This document shows positions 37,701 through 47,629 of a DNA stretch of 64,000 nt, piece after piece. Numbering within the stretch: the first letter of the stretch is position 1; each line of letters opens with the position of its first letter. This DNA comes from Paracoccaceae bacterium (GTDB taxonomy: Bacteria > Pseudomonadota > Alphaproteobacteria > Rhodobacterales > Rhodobacteraceae): NCBI GenBank assembly GCA_026710155.1, contig JAPORQ010000046.1, positions 1-64,000 of the forward strand, given 5' to 3'. Position numbers and translations under genes: made by a program. The notes beneath the pieces are model-generated. The model was not told the origin of the DNA. It made no database searches and saw only the letters and a program-made list of their open reading frames with translations.

Positions 37701-38633
37701 ATGGATTTTGCAGCTATCAATCCCCTGATTTTCTTTTCCACCATGGTGGCGGCATCGATTCCCGTTCTATTGGCCGCCTTGGGTGAGTTGGTCGTGGAAA
37801 AGTCCGGCGTTCTCAATCTTGGTGTCGAGGGAATGATGATTATCGGTGCCGTTTGTGGGTTCATCGCAATTTACAATTCCGGTTCACCATTTTTCGGTGT
37901 ATTGGCTTCCATTGTTGCCGGAGGGCTTCTGGCTCTGGTTTTTGGCATTCTGACCCAGGTACTGCATTCCAATCAAGTTGCTACGGGACTGGCCCTGACC
38001 CTTTTTGGATTGGGATTGTCAGCCCTCATTGGGCAGCCGTTTGCTGGAATCAAACCCCCAACCTTTCCCAAACCGGATTTTGGTTTTCTTGGCGACATGC
38101 CGGTATTGGGACAATTGTTTTTCAAATATGATTATCTGGTTTATGCGGCATTCTTACTTGTGATTGTTGTCAGTTATGTTTTGAATCGCACACGAGCTGG
38201 TCTTATCCTCAGATCAATTGGTGAAAATCATGATGCTGCACATGCACTTGGCTATAATGTTGTAAGGGTACGGCTGGCGGCAATCGTGTTTGGTGGTGGT
38301 TGTGCCGGTTTGGGTGGAGGTTACCTGGCCATGATAAGAGTACCCCAATGGACGGAAGGAATGACGGCAGGGGTTGGCTGGATTGCCCTTGCCTTGGTGG
38401 TTTTTGCCTCATGGCGACCATACCGTGTGATTCTCGGTGCCTTTTTATTTGGGGGAGTGACATTATTGCAGTTGAATTTGCAGGCGGTTGGGATTAAAAT
38501 TAATCCGGCATACCTATCCATGGCACCGTATATCATAACGATTGTTGCACTAGTGGTCATTTCAGGATCAAGCAACAGATTATCAAACCTTGCTCCTGGC
38601 TCCCTAGGCAGACTATTCCACAAAACCATGTAG
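37701..38633 (+). CDS. BMP-type ABC transporter permease 2
   Basis: 310-residue partner permease. LGELVVEKSGVLNLGVEGMMIIGAV near residue 27 is the family hallmark, with ALGYNVVRVRLAAIVFGGGCAGLGG further on. It starts immediately after the stop codon of permease 1. The two permeases form the channel. Confidence 0.9.
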   Translation: MDFAAINPLIFFSTMVAASIPVLLAALGELVVEKSGVLNLGVEGMMIIGAVCGFIAIYNSGSPFFGVLASIVAGGLLALVFGILTQVLHSNQVATGLALTLFGLGLSALIGQPFAGIKPPTFPKPDFGFLGDMPVLGQLFFKYDYLVYAAFLLVIVVSYVLNRTRAGLILRSIGENHDAAHALGYNVVRVRLAAIVFGGGCAGLGGGYLAMIRVPQWTEGMTAGVGWIALALVVFASWRPYRVILGAFLFGGVTLLQLNLQAVGIKINPAYLSMAPYIITIVALVVISGSSNRLSNLAPGSLGRLFHKTM

Positions 38634-38669
38634 AATCAACTTTTACTCTTGTTAATGAAAGGATACAAA

Positions 38670-39743
38670 ATGACAAGTAAAACATTCAAAGGGTTTGCTA
38701 TCCTGGCATCCCTGATTTTGACATTCGGTCTGGCTCAGGCCGAGCCCAAAAAGGTGGGTTTCATCTATGTTGGTCCAGTCGGTGATTTTGGCTGGTCATA
38801 CGAGCATGATCAGGGACGTTTGGCCGTTGAGGAAGCTTTTGGCGATCAGGTTGAAACCTCTTATGTTGAAAGCGTACCCGAAGGGGCCGATGCGGAAAGG
38901 GTACTTACCCAGATGGCGTTGGCCGGCAACGAACTGATTTTCACCACCTCCTTTGGCTACATGGATCCTACGATCAATGTTGCCGCCAAATTTCCAGACG
39001 TGAAATTTGAACATGCCACGGGTTACAAGCGGGCAGACAATGTCTCGACCTATAGCGCACGCTTCTATGAAGGCCGTGCCGTTATTGGCCATATAGCCGG
39101 TAAAATGACCAAAACCAATCAGATTGGATATATTGCATCATTTCCAATTCCAGAGGTCATTCGGGGCATAAACTCTGCCTATATTCATGCCAAGAAAGCC
39201 AATCCGGATGTGGAATTCAAAATCGTCTGGGTCTTTACCTGGTTTGATCCGGCCAAGGAAGCCGATGCTGCCCAGACCCTGATCGAACAGGGTGTGGATG
39301 TGATAATGCAGCACACGGATTCAACCGCACCAATGACGATTGCCGAAGAAAAGGGAATATTTGCCTTTGGTCAGGCCTCCGACATGATGGAATTTGGTCC
39401 GACAGCCAGATTGTCATCGATTATCGACAATTGGGCGCCATACTATGTCGCTCGTACCCAAGCCCTTGTGGACGGTGCCTGGGAAAGTGTAGATACCTGG
39501 GACGGCATTTCGACCGGCATGGTTGAAATCGGTGAATTTTCCGACAGGATTCCTGAAAATGTGCGTGCCGACGCACAGGCCATGTCAGATGCAATATCCA
39601 ATGGTTCCTATCATCCATTCACTGGTCCGATCAACAGACAAGATGGCTCGGCCTGGTTGGGTGATGGCGAAATTGCCGATGATGGTACCCTACTGGGAAT
39701 GAATTTCTATGTCGAGGGCATATCGGGTTCAATACCCAATTAA
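38670..39743 (+). CDS. BMP family ABC transporter substrate-binding protein
   Basis: Exported binding protein of the Bmp/PnrA family, which bind purine nucleosides or related compounds. Signal peptide MTSKTFKGFAILASLILTFG-LAQA; AAAGGA lies 6 bases before the ATG chosen at 38670. Mature start KKVGFIYVGPVGDFGWSYEHDQG is typical, as are SFGYMDPTINVAAKFPDVKFEHATG and IGYIASFPIPEVIRGINS. No lipobox Cys is seen, so it is a soluble periplasmic protein. Ligand undetermined. Confidence 0.92.
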   Translation: MTSKTFKGFAILASLILTFGLAQAEPKKVGFIYVGPVGDFGWSYEHDQGRLAVEEAFGDQVETSYVESVPEGADAERVLTQMALAGNELIFTTSFGYMDPTINVAAKFPDVKFEHATGYKRADNVSTYSARFYEGRAVIGHIAGKMTKTNQIGYIASFPIPEVIRGINSAYIHAKKANPDVEFKIVWVFTWFDPAKEADAAQTLIEQGVDVIMQHTDSTAPMTIAEEKGIFAFGQASDMMEFGPTARLSSIIDNWAPYYVARTQALVDGAWESVDTWDGISTGMVEIGEFSDRIPENVRADAQAMSDAISNGSYHPFTGPINRQDGSAWLGDGEIADDGTLLGMNFYVEGISGSIPN

Positions 39744-39750
39744 TTCAAGA

Positions 39751-39780
39751 AAAACGGGTCCTCAATTGGGGGCCCGTTTT
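39751..39780 (+). terminator. Rho-independent terminator after the BMP operon
   Basis: AAAACGGG and CCCGTTTT pair around a GC-rich loop, ending in four T. It closes the operon 35082-39743 and separates it from the catabolic genes that follow. Confidence 0.7.
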
Positions 39781-39891
39781 CCGGCATGCAAAAGCAGCCG
39801 GATTTTGTTATATTCCAGAGACAGTTTTTCAGCCGAGATAAAATGACTTGTTCTTGATTGTGTTTTGGGCGCATTGAATTTGGAGAATAAC

Positions 39892-40995
39892 ATGAAACCA
39901 CCTTTTCATGCCGATCATGTTGGAAGTCTTTTGCGACCCACTGAAATGGCAGAAGCCAGAATCAGGTTCAGTGAAGGGAAAATCTCGGCAGAAAACCTTC
40001 GTGAAATAGAAAATGAGCATATTCGACACGCAATGAGGCAGCAGGAGAATGTTGGTCTCAAGGCGGTAACGGATGGTGAGTTCAGAAGATCCTTTTGGCA
40101 CTATGATTTCATGGGGATGCTTACCGGATTGGATCTGGAGGAGAGAGACGAGGGAATAGCCTTTGCCGGTGCCACCCTCAGACCAATCTTTCCCGTAATC
40201 AATGACAAGCTGGATTTTCCGGACGATCACCCCATGCTTGAGCATTATCGTTTTGTTGCCGAAAATACATCTGTACATCCCAAAATATCAATTCCAGGAC
40301 CCAGCTGTTGCCATTTTCGGATAGCCATCGAGGATATACACCCACCCGAATATCATGATCCCGAGGTATTGATGAATGACATCATGCTGACCTACAGAAA
40401 GGCGGTTGAAGTCTTCTATGAACATGGTTGTCGATACCTGCAAATGGATGATATCTTTTTTGCCTATCTCTGTGACCCCGTACACCGCAAGGCAAAAAGT
40501 GACATCGGCCAGGATCCGGACTGGTTGATATGTAAATATGCCTGGATGATGGAACAGGCCATCAAGAATCGTCCCGATGACATGGTGATCGGCATGCATT
40601 TGTGTCGAGGCAATTTCAAGTCAACCCATGCTGCCGAGGGATCATACGACCCCATTGCGGACATCTTGTTCAATCAAACCAGTGTGGACATTTTCTTCAT
40701 GGAATACGATACCAACCGAGCCGGTAGCCTTGAACCCCTGAAATACCTTTCCAAGGGAAACCAAAGGGTATTGCCCGGGTTTGTAACCACAAAATCTGGT
40801 GACCTTGAATCCAGAGACGAAATATTGCGAAAGTTCGATCTGGTTGCCCAGATCACCAATATCGACCAGTTTGGACTGGCACCCCAATGTGGATTTGCTT
40901 CAACTGAGGAGGGCAATACACTATCCGATCTGGAACAATGGAAAAAACTTGAGTTCATCGTCAGTGTGGCCGAGGAAATTTGGGGAGAAGTCTAG
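39892..40995 (+). CDS. MetE-like cobalamin-independent methyltransferase
   Basis: 367 residues, equal to the C-terminal catalytic half of MetE. MKPPFHADHVGSLLRP is the typical start; GGAG lies upstream. All four zinc ligands of the MetE site can be aligned: H236 and C238 in GMHLCRGN, E271 in FMEYDT, and C333 in APQCGFAS. A zinc-bound acceptor site is therefore likely, but the protein lacks the MetE N-terminal half. Context with galB, galC and an extradiol dioxygenase suggests that it moves a methyl group of an aromatic methyl ether or of a related product rather than making methionine; this is inference. It could also be a core-like methionine synthase of short type. Confidence 0.8.
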   Translation: MKPPFHADHVGSLLRPTEMAEARIRFSEGKISAENLREIENEHIRHAMRQQENVGLKAVTDGEFRRSFWHYDFMGMLTGLDLEERDEGIAFAGATLRPIFPVINDKLDFPDDHPMLEHYRFVAENTSVHPKISIPGPSCCHFRIAIEDIHPPEYHDPEVLMNDIMLTYRKAVEVFYEHGCRYLQMDDIFFAYLCDPVHRKAKSDIGQDPDWLICKYAWMMEQAIKNRPDDMVIGMHLCRGNFKSTHAAEGSYDPIADILFNQTSVDIFFMEYDTNRAGSLEPLKYLSKGNQRVLPGFVTTKSGDLESRDEILRKFDLVAQITNIDQFGLAPQCGFASTEEGNTLSDLEQWKKLEFIVSVAEEIWGEV

Positions 40996-41019
40996 GATCG
41001 CTTCCTGGCGGGTAATTCC

Positions 41020-41751
41020 ATGAAAAATCATACGGCTCTGGTATTTAGCGCTCATGCAGCAGATTTTGTCTGGCGGTGCGGGGGTGCAATAGCCCTTCAC
41101 CAGGCCGGGGGATATGAGGTTACCATAATTTGTCTTTCCTATGGGGAACGGGGAGAAAGTGCCAGGCTTTGGAAACAGGGCAATACCACTCATGCAAAGG
41201 TCAAGCAGACAAGAAAGGAAGAAGCAGAAAACGCAGCGGAAGAATTGGGAGCCCATGATATCATTTTTCTTGATCTGGGTGATTATCCCCTGGAACTGGA
41301 TAGGGAATCCAAGTACAAAATTGTCGATATCATAAGAAAGGTACAGCCCGACTTCATGTTATCACATTCCAGATTTGACCCCTACAATACAGACCATATG
41401 TACACTACCGAGATAGCCCTTGAGACACGAATGATTGCCCAGGCATGGGGACATAATCCCGGTGAAAGGGTTCTGGGAGCACCTCAATTGTATCTCTTCG
41501 AACCGCACCAAACTGAACAAATGGGCTGGATTCCAAACGTTTTCCTGGATATAACCGAGGTTTGGGATAAAAAGCGTAAGGCCATAGAATGCATGGAGGG
41601 ACAGGTCCACCTGTGGAATTACTATACCAATCTGGCCGAAAACCGGGCCAACCACTTCCGTCGAAATTCGGGAGGACAGGCCGGTGGAAGACCTGCAAAA
41701 TATGCCGAAGGATTCCAAGCAATATTCCCACGCTGTGTGGATGAATTGTAA
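41020..41751 (+). CDS. galB: 4-oxalomesaconate hydratase, GalB-like (PIG-L fold)
   Basis: Zinc enzyme of the PIG-L/LmbE fold; GalB hydrates 4-oxalomesaconate to 4-carboxy-4-hydroxy-2-oxoadipate in gallate and protocatechuate 4,5-cleavage. [58 protein letters not shown] and [12 protein letters not shown] all correspond to GalB. 243 residues. Its stop overlaps the galC start (TAATG), in line with the consecutive reactions. Confidence 0.85.
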   Translation: MKNHTALVFSAHAADFVWRCGGAIALHQAGGYEVTIICLSYGERGESARLWKQGNTTHAKVKQTRKEEAENAAEELGAHDIIFLDLGDYPLELDRESKYKIVDIIRKVQPDFMLSHSRFDPYNTDHMYTTEIALETRMIAQAWGHNPGERVLGAPQLYLFEPHQTEQMGWIPNVFLDITEVWDKKRKAIECMEGQVHLWNYYTNLAENRANHFRRNSGGQAGGRPAKYAEGFQAIFPRCVDEL

Positions 41752-42425
41752 TGAACAATATCGTTGTCCAAAATATCGCAAGGGCTGACCAATCAATAAT
41801 TGATGGACTTGGAAATTGTGGAGTGTCAACGGTTCATGAGGCGCAAGACCGCACGGGCTTGCTACCTCACAATATACGACCGATTTACAGCGGTTCCCGT
41901 ATTGCCGGATCGGCCCTTACCATCCTAGCGCCCCCTGATGACAACTGGATGTTACACGTCGCCATGGAACAGGTTGTAGCGGGCGATATTTTAATTTTGG
42001 GTACAACCTCTCCTTCCAATGCCGGCTATTTTGGCGAATTGCTGGCTGTTTCGGCCAGGGCGAGAGGAGCCATTGGACTGATAATCGATGCCGGGGTTCG
42101 TGATGTAAGGGAGCTCAAGGAGCTGGGTTTTCCAGTTTGGTCACGAGTTATATGTTCTCAGGGGACAGTCAAGGAGACTTTGGGGTCTGTCAATGTATCC
42201 ATTGTGATTGGTTCAATTACAATCAATCCAGGAGACGTAATCGTTGCTGATGATGATGGTGTATGCATAGTGAATCAAACCGTGGCAAAACAAACCCTTG
42301 AGAAATCCATGAACAGGCTGTCTGCCGAGGAGCAAAAGAGAAAACGTTTGGCATCCGGTGAATTGGGTATTGACATGTATGGAATGAGAAAGGCGCTCAA
42401 GGAAAAAGGGCTGGAATATGAGTGA
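41751..42425 (+). CDS. galC: 4-carboxy-4-hydroxy-2-oxoadipate aldolase, RraA family
   Basis: Divalent-metal aldolase cleaving the GalB product to pyruvate and oxaloacetate. RraA-family fold with [55 protein letters not shown] and [14 protein letters not shown]; the Arg and Asp of the GVRDVRE site are present. 224 residues. The position directly after galB makes the GalC assignment much more likely than a regulator of RNase E. Confidence 0.85.
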   Translation: MNNIVVQNIARADQSIIDGLGNCGVSTVHEAQDRTGLLPHNIRPIYSGSRIAGSALTILAPPDDNWMLHVAMEQVVAGDILILGTTSPSNAGYFGELLAVSARARGAIGLIIDAGVRDVRELKELGFPVWSRVICSQGTVKETLGSVNVSIVIGSITINPGDVIVADDDGVCIVNQTVAKQTLEKSMNRLSAEEQKRKRLASGELGIDMYGMRKALKEKGLEYE

Positions 42426-43374
42426 TGGGAATTCGGATGTTGCCCATCTGGGACATGTGGAGATTTATTCGAACAAGATCGGGGATAGTTTAAAATTCTT
42501 TACCGAAATTTACGGTTTGACCGAAAGTGGACGGGAAGGAAACAGCTATTATCTCAGGGCTTATGATGATTATGAGTTTCATACTCTCAAACTGACTGAA
42601 CATTATCAAACAGGTGTTGGGCACATTGGATACAGAACCTCTTCACAAGAGGCTCTGGAAAACAGGGTAAATTCCATTGTTGCAAGTGGCATTCAAGGTG
42701 AATGGGTTAAGGGAGATCTGGGACATGGTCAGGCATTCAGGTTCCAAAGCCCCTTTGGACATTGGTTCGAGCTTTATTGGGAAACCAACAAGTATCGTCC
42801 ACCACCTTCCGAGAAACCCGCCTTGAAAAACATCCACCAAAAGTTTCATGCCCGGGGATGTTGTCCCCGAAGGTTGGATCATGTCAACCTGCTGGCTGAT
42901 GATGTGTCCGTTTTTCGGGATTTCATGATCACTTGCTTTGGCAGCAGGGTTACCGAACAGGTCCTGTTAGACAACGGGCGGTTGGGAGGCTGTTGGTTTT
43001 CAGTCAATAACAAGAGTTACGATCTTGCCTGTACCGAGGAACATGCAGGAGGCTGGGGACGGTTTCACCATGTTACCTATGTTACCGACCAGCGTGATGA
43101 AATCATCAGGGCAGCAGATATTTTTCTGGACAATGGTGTTCAAATTGAAACCGGTCCGCACAAGCATGCGATACAGGGAACTTTTTTCCTTTATGTCATG
43201 GAACCAGCAGGCAACCGGGTGGAGATTGCCAACCAGGGATCAAGACTGATCCTGCAACCCGATTGGGAAACCATAGTCTGGACTGAAGCAGAAAGAAAGA
43301 AGGGTCAGGCTTGGGGTCTAAAGACAATCGAATCCTTTCATACCTATGGTACACCTCCGGTAAATCACAATTGA
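42418..43374 (+). CDS. Type I extradiol (VOC) dioxygenase, catechol 2,3-dioxygenase-like
   Basis: 318 residues with two tandem VOC modules. In the C-terminal module the iron ligands are visible: His in [12 protein letters not shown], His in GRFHHVTYV and Glu in [12 protein letters not shown], close to the extradiol signature. It overlaps the galC 3' end. GalB and GalC act on the ring-opened product of gallate-type acids, for which the known dioxygenases (LigAB/DesB/GalA) are of another fold; a VOC enzyme here is therefore unusual. Substrate unknown. Confidence 0.8.
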   Translation: MSDGNSDVAHLGHVEIYSNKIGDSLKFFTEIYGLTESGREGNSYYLRAYDDYEFHTLKLTEHYQTGVGHIGYRTSSQEALENRVNSIVASGIQGEWVKGDLGHGQAFRFQSPFGHWFELYWETNKYRPPPSEKPALKNIHQKFHARGCCPRRLDHVNLLADDVSVFRDFMITCFGSRVTEQVLLDNGRLGGCWFSVNNKSYDLACTEEHAGGWGRFHHVTYVTDQRDEIIRAADIFLDNGVQIETGPHKHAIQGTFFLYVMEPAGNRVEIANQGSRLILQPDWETIVWTEAERKKGQAWGLKTIESFHTYGTPPVNHN

Positions 43375-43403
43375 ATTTATTCCGTTTGAAACAGGTATTG
43401 CTA

Positions 43404-43961
43404 TCACAAGAAAATCCCCTTGGCAGGATGGAATCGACCATCAATTACGTCCTGCAGCTCTATCGGTTTGCCACCGGTTTGTTCGACTGATGCATTGACA
43501 TATCTCAAATCGGGTTCATTCCCGACCCTGACCAGTTTCTCATGTATATGTCCATGAATGACACCATCAGCCCATCGGGGAATTGAATCAGGGTGGATCG
43601 GTATATGGGTGAGGAAAAACTTTCCCACTTTCAAGGATCCCTTGATATCAGTAAAATAGGGAACAAGATCTTTTGCTTTCCAGCGGTCGTGATTACCACT
43701 GATCAAAACCTTTCTTCCGGGTAATGTTTCAAGCACCTCCAGTGATTTTCGTCCCATGGTAACATCACCAAGGTGATAAACCTTGTCTTCGGGTTTGATC
43801 AGGGTTCTCCACCAGTGGATCATCAATTCATCACCTTTTTCGGCATTATCCGCATACCAGGGGTCGGTAAATCTCCTTATGGGATTACCATCCTGATCAA
43901 CAAATTTGTAAATGTTTTGATGACCAAAATGCGTGTCCGAAATCAACCATGTTTTGACCAT
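43404..43961 (-). CDS. Calcineurin-like metallophosphoesterase
   Basis: 185 residues with the dimetal motifs ISDTHFGHQN near residue 7, HLGDVTMG, ISGNHDRWK, and the HxH motif in IHGHIHEKLV. Cytoplasmic phosphoesterase of unknown substrate; short forms like this are frequent in mobile or phage-linked settings. Converges on the catabolic operon with 29 bases between stops. Confidence 0.88.
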   Translation of the reverse strand: MVKTWLISDTHFGHQNIYKFVDQDGNPIRRFTDPWYADNAEKGDELMIHWWRTLIKPEDKVYHLGDVTMGRKSLEVLETLPGRKVLISGNHDRWKAKDLVPYFTDIKGSLKVGKFFLTHIPIHPDSIPRWADGVIHGHIHEKLVRVGNEPDLRYVNASVEQTGGKPIELQDVIDGRFHPAKGIFL

Positions 43962-44300
43962 GTTTTTTCCTTTGAGTTTAGTCCGAAGTATGAACTGTTA
44001 TTTATTTGGTTTACATAACCATGGATTTATGGAACGAACCATTTGATTCACCGACATGATGATTCATGGGGGGGGGTCCCATGCCGAAGCTCCGGTAGTT
44101 TTATCATTGCACCGATTAACCAATACCTATTCAGTATAGTAATATCCCAAATGTCTGGGATAATAACAAGCAGACTGACAATGGTAGTCGCAATTCTTGG
44201 ATAGTAATTTAAATCAGTTTTGGCTGTACTGATCTATATTCAATGGGGTTTCGTGCCAAAAAGGTATGTTAACCACGAAGAAATTTAAATAAAATCAAAA
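43962..44300. other. Intergenic region with a 9-base G tract
   Basis: No gene is seen. At 44068-44076 nine G sit within an imperfect inverted repeat (CATGGG and CCCATG). Such a run is rare by chance and three similar 9-base tracts occur in genes of the window; here I find no reading frame that it would switch. Confidence 0.4.
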
Positions 44301-44377
44301 TGGTGCGCTGAGGAAGATTCGAACTCCCGACCTCATGATTCGTAGTCACGCGCTCTATCCTGCTGAGCTATCAGCGC
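44301..44377 (-). tRNA. tRNA-Arg(ACG)
   Basis: On the minus strand the cloverleaf reads GCGCTGA acceptor stem, D-loop AGCTCAGCAGGATAGAGC, anticodon loop CTACGAA with anticodon ACG (44341-44343), T-loop GTTCGAATC, acceptor partner TCAGCGC, discriminator A and encoded CCA. 77 bases. The wobble A would be deaminated to inosine to read CGU, CGC and CGA. It marks the left border of the accessory stretch. Confidence 0.97.
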
Positions 44378-45014
44378 TCCAATTCAAGATAATACAGAGT
44401 TAATTAACTTCAAGAAGTCATAACTTAATCAAGTAAATTTGGAAATTGGCCAGATTGGGAATTTTCCATGATGGCAAAACAACTTGACAATCACTAGCGC
44501 TTTTTCAAAACTGATAAACTGGAATACTAACTTCATATAACCAGATTGCCGATATGGTCCATCTTATCTAAGAGATCACAGTATGAGCAAAAAGCAATAA
44601 CAAGTCTCGACTAACTTCTCGAATACAGATGATTATCAGATTCTTTTTGTGGTGAGATGTCCAATGGTATTAATGCGAGCACTTTAAATGAAAATATGTT
44701 GATTTTGAAAAGATAATCGTGTTGCACGATATAGAACCAACACCATCAATTGTTGCCAGAAAAAGAAATTTATAGATCTTAAGTTGGAAGTAGTTTCAAT
44801 TATCCAGAAATTCCGGATAACTGATGCTAATGGTAAAATTTATTCCACTTAACACCATAATCTGTCAGTTGTTATTACTATCCGGCACAAGGTGAATTCC
44901 GAGCGGACTGTCCAGTTCTTTAAGTGGATTATCAAGTAATAAACTATCAAAATCTATGCCGCAATTGAATTTGAGAAATACCTCATAGTTCAAGATCGTT
45001 TATATGAAAAATAA
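44378..45014. other. Gene-free stretch 5' of the tRNA
   Basis: 637 AT-rich bases with no credible frame on either strand. It presumably holds the tRNA-Arg promoter near 44380-44420. The last 8 bases are the left target duplication of the MITE at 45015. Possibly decayed DNA. Confidence 0.4.
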
Positions 45015-45194
45015 GGTGCTTATATACCTGGCTAGCCATAATCGGTTATTTCCCCTTGAACAGGGATTCCGCAATCGCTTTTGCCCTTCGGTGAATTTCT
45101 TCAGTAATTGCCTTGTTTTCGTTGTTTGAAGGTGTCTCCTTTTCCCGATTTTCCAAACTTTTTGGTGTTTTGGCTAGCCAGGTATATAAGCACC
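45015..45194. mobile_element. 180 bp MITE, second type
   Basis: Perfect 23 bp terminal inverted repeats (45015-45037 and 45172-45194) beginning GGTGCTTATATACCTGGC, flanked by a perfect 8 bp duplication AAAAATAA (45007-45014 and 45195-45202). The ends share the core TTATATAC-C/T-TG with the other elements in the window. On the minus strand the interior reads as a protein tail, KSLENREKETPSNNENK then ITEEIHRRAKAIAESLFKGK and a stop, so it may be an internal deletion derivative that kept the end of a parental gene. Confidence 0.93.
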
Positions 45195-45374
45195 AAAAAT
45201 AAACCTTACCAAACAAAATTGGTTTAGAGCCACATTGTAATTACTAATTTATCACGAATGATAGAAAACCAAGTATTTGATCATATCTTTATACTTGGTT
45301 TAGTTGTTCAGTTTGAGATAACCTGTTAAAAACCAAACCATTACTTAGAAACATGTTTGGTTTTCGCTTTCGAA

Positions 45375-46481
45375 ATGAACCTGAATTATAAAGAAATTTC
45401 CAATGATTACAGTCATGAAGAACTGGAGGGAATAGAAAATAACCCCTCTGGTTGGGGAGATTATCCCATTGATGATTTTTTGATCAGAACTGAATCGCGT
45501 ACCATATTTGATATCATTAGACGCATTGACCAAGAAAACTATATTTTGAATCCTGATTTTCAGAGGGATTTTATATGGAAAGAGGACAAACAAAGTAAAC
45601 TAATTGAATCAGTAATTATGCGAATTCCCTTGCCTGTATTTTATCTGGCAGAAGATGATCAGGGGAAAATGATTGTTGTTGATGGACTTCAAAGACTTTC
45701 AACATTTTACAGATTTCTGAAGGATGAATCGAGACTTAAACTCCCCGAAAGGGAAGAATTAAACAAAAATAAATTCTCTGAACTACCAAACAAATTCAAG
45801 AACAGAATTGAGGATTGTAATCTTACACTATTCATAATTGACTCAAAGGTTCCTGAACCGGCTAGGCTTGATATCTTTGAACGAGTTAATAGTGGTGTTC
45901 CCTTAACAAGACAACAGATGAGGAATTGTTTGTATATGGGGAAAGGAACTAGATTCCTAAAAGAATTGGCTTCGGAAGAAGGATTCAAGAAAGCCACTGG
46001 TAATAGTCTTAATCCAGATACAATGCGAGACCGGGAATTTGTTAACAGATTTTGTGCCTTTCAGATCCTGGGTGTCGAGGAATACCATAATGATATGGAT
46101 AGTTTTTTAGCCAATGCCCTGAAAAAGATAAATGTAATGAATGACTCAAAGTTAGAAGAACTTGCCAGAGAATTTAGGTTAGGGTTGGATAATAATTTCA
46201 AACTTTTTGAGGAGCATGCCTTTAGAAAGTTTAAGCCGGGACAAACCCAAAGGTCGGTTTTAAATGCCGCTTATTGGGATGTCATGTCAACGGGATTTTC
46301 CAAATATGAGTGGTCTGAAATCGAACCTAAAGCCCCAAGAATATGGAAGGCGTTTATTGATTTGATTCAGGATGCAGAATTCTCCAGGGCAATAACGTCT
46401 GGTACAAATAATACCGATAGGGTGAAAACCAGGTTCAAATTGGCTACTGAACTAGTTGAAAAGCATTTATTAGATGATTAG
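45375..46481 (+). CDS. DUF262 (ParB-like) protein of a three-gene defence-like operon
   Basis: 368 residues. DUF262 domain with NPDFQRDFIWKEDKQSKLIESV near residue 60, IPLPVFYLAE and VVDGLQRLSTFYRFL, the DGLQR motif being the family hallmark, then ERVNSGVPLTRQQMRNCLY. DUF262 proteins bind or hydrolyse nucleotides in systems such as GmrSD and SspE; here the C-terminal nuclease domain of GmrSD is absent. I start at the ATG 45375; an in-frame TTG six codons upstream is weaker. Overlaps the ATPase gene by 8 bases. Confidence 0.85.
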   Translation: MNLNYKEISNDYSHEELEGIENNPSGWGDYPIDDFLIRTESRTIFDIIRRIDQENYILNPDFQRDFIWKEDKQSKLIESVIMRIPLPVFYLAEDDQGKMIVVDGLQRLSTFYRFLKDESRLKLPEREELNKNKFSELPNKFKNRIEDCNLTLFIIDSKVPEPARLDIFERVNSGVPLTRQQMRNCLYMGKGTRFLKELASEEGFKKATGNSLNPDTMRDREFVNRFCAFQILGVEEYHNDMDSFLANALKKINVMNDSKLEELAREFRLGLDNNFKLFEEHAFRKFKPGQTQRSVLNAAYWDVMSTGFSKYEWSEIEPKAPRIWKAFIDLIQDAEFSRAITSGTNNTDRVKTRFKLATELVEKHLLDD

Positions 46482-47628
46482 CCAAATAGGCCTTAAGCAC
46501 TTCAAGTGTTTTGAAAACCTCAAGTTACCGTTGGGTTCTTTAACAGTACTTTCTGGAGGAAATTCTTCCGGTAAATCCACTATTATCCAACCTTTGGTAT
46601 TGTTACATCAAACCATGAGGGAAAATGAATGGTCAAAAAAATTGATCCTGAATGGTTCATCTGTCCATTTGGGCAATGTATCTTCCATTGTAGATAAAGA
46701 GCATGGTTATCGCACTTGGGAATTAACACTCGTTGACGAAATATCAGGAGAAATCATTTGGTTGTTTGAAGGGAATCGAAAAGAACTATCCATGGATATA
46801 TCGTCAATTGATGGCAATTTGGAATCCTGGAACAAGAAAAATCCTAATCCAAGACCACTAAGGAGATTGATTCCGAGTGAACCAAAAAGAAATTTCGAAG
46901 ACCTAACTAATAGATTGTGCAAGTTGACTTATTTAAGTGCAGAGAGATTGGGTCCAAGAGAAATTTATCCATTCAATGATCCAAAGTTAACTCCTGTAGT
47001 GGGTTCAAAAGGTGAATTCTCTGTAAGTATCTTGTTTAATCAAGGTGAGGAAAATGTTGAGAATGATTTGGTCTATTCTAATTATCCCCCAACACTTCGT
47101 CGGCAGGTTGAGGGAAGGATGGATCATTTTTTTCCAGGAGCCATATTTGAAATCAATCAAGTTAATCGCACCAACTCACTTACCTTGGGCTTTCAGGTAT
47201 CAGGTGAAACCGATTTTCAACGCCCCATTCATACTGGATTCGGCTTGACTCAGGTTCTTCCAATTTTTGTTGCTGCCTTATCTGCAAAACAAAATGATTT
47301 GGTTATCATTGAAAACCCGGAAGTTCACCTCCATCCAGCAGCCCAAAGCGAAATGGGTAAGTTCTTAACCACAGTAGCTGCAGCGGGTATTCAAGTAATT
47401 CTTGAAACTCATAGTGATCATATACTCAATGGAATCAGGCGGGAGGTCAAATCAGGCACCTTATCGCCGTATAAGTTGGCATTGCATTTCTTCAGGCCCA
47501 GAAATGACGAATCAGGATCACAAGTTGAAAGCCCAATGATTGATTCAGAAGGAAACCTGGACAGTTGGCCAGAAGGATTTTTTGATCAAATTGACAAGGA
47601 TATGAACTTTTTTGCCGGATGGGCTTAA
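46474..47628 (+). CDS. AAA ATPase (DUF3696 type) of the defence-like operon
   Basis: 384-residue ABC/SMC-like ATPase of the OLD/RecF-related group. Walker A LSGGNSSGKSTIIQPL near residue 32; GFGLTQVLPIFVAALSA acts as the signature region; Walker B VIIENPEVHLHPAAQSEMG; switch His in LETHSDHILNGIRR. The C-terminal tail with FFDQIDKDM fits DUF3696. No TOPRIM nuclease is fused. Likely senses DNA or phage components with its partners. Start overlaps the DUF262 gene, so the proteins are coupled. Confidence 0.87.
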   Translation: MISQIGLKHFKCFENLKLPLGSLTVLSGGNSSGKSTIIQPLVLLHQTMRENEWSKKLILNGSSVHLGNVSSIVDKEHGYRTWELTLVDEISGEIIWLFEGNRKELSMDISSIDGNLESWNKKNPNPRPLRRLIPSEPKRNFEDLTNRLCKLTYLSAERLGPREIYPFNDPKLTPVVGSKGEFSVSILFNQGEENVENDLVYSNYPPTLRRQVEGRMDHFFPGAIFEINQVNRTNSLTLGFQVSGETDFQRPIHTGFGLTQVLPIFVAALSAKQNDLVIIENPEVHLHPAAQSEMGKFLTTVAAAGIQVILETHSDHILNGIRREVKSGTLSPYKLALHFFRPRNDESGSQVESPMIDSEGNLDSWPEGFFDQIDKDMNFFAGWA

Positions 47629-47629
47629 T

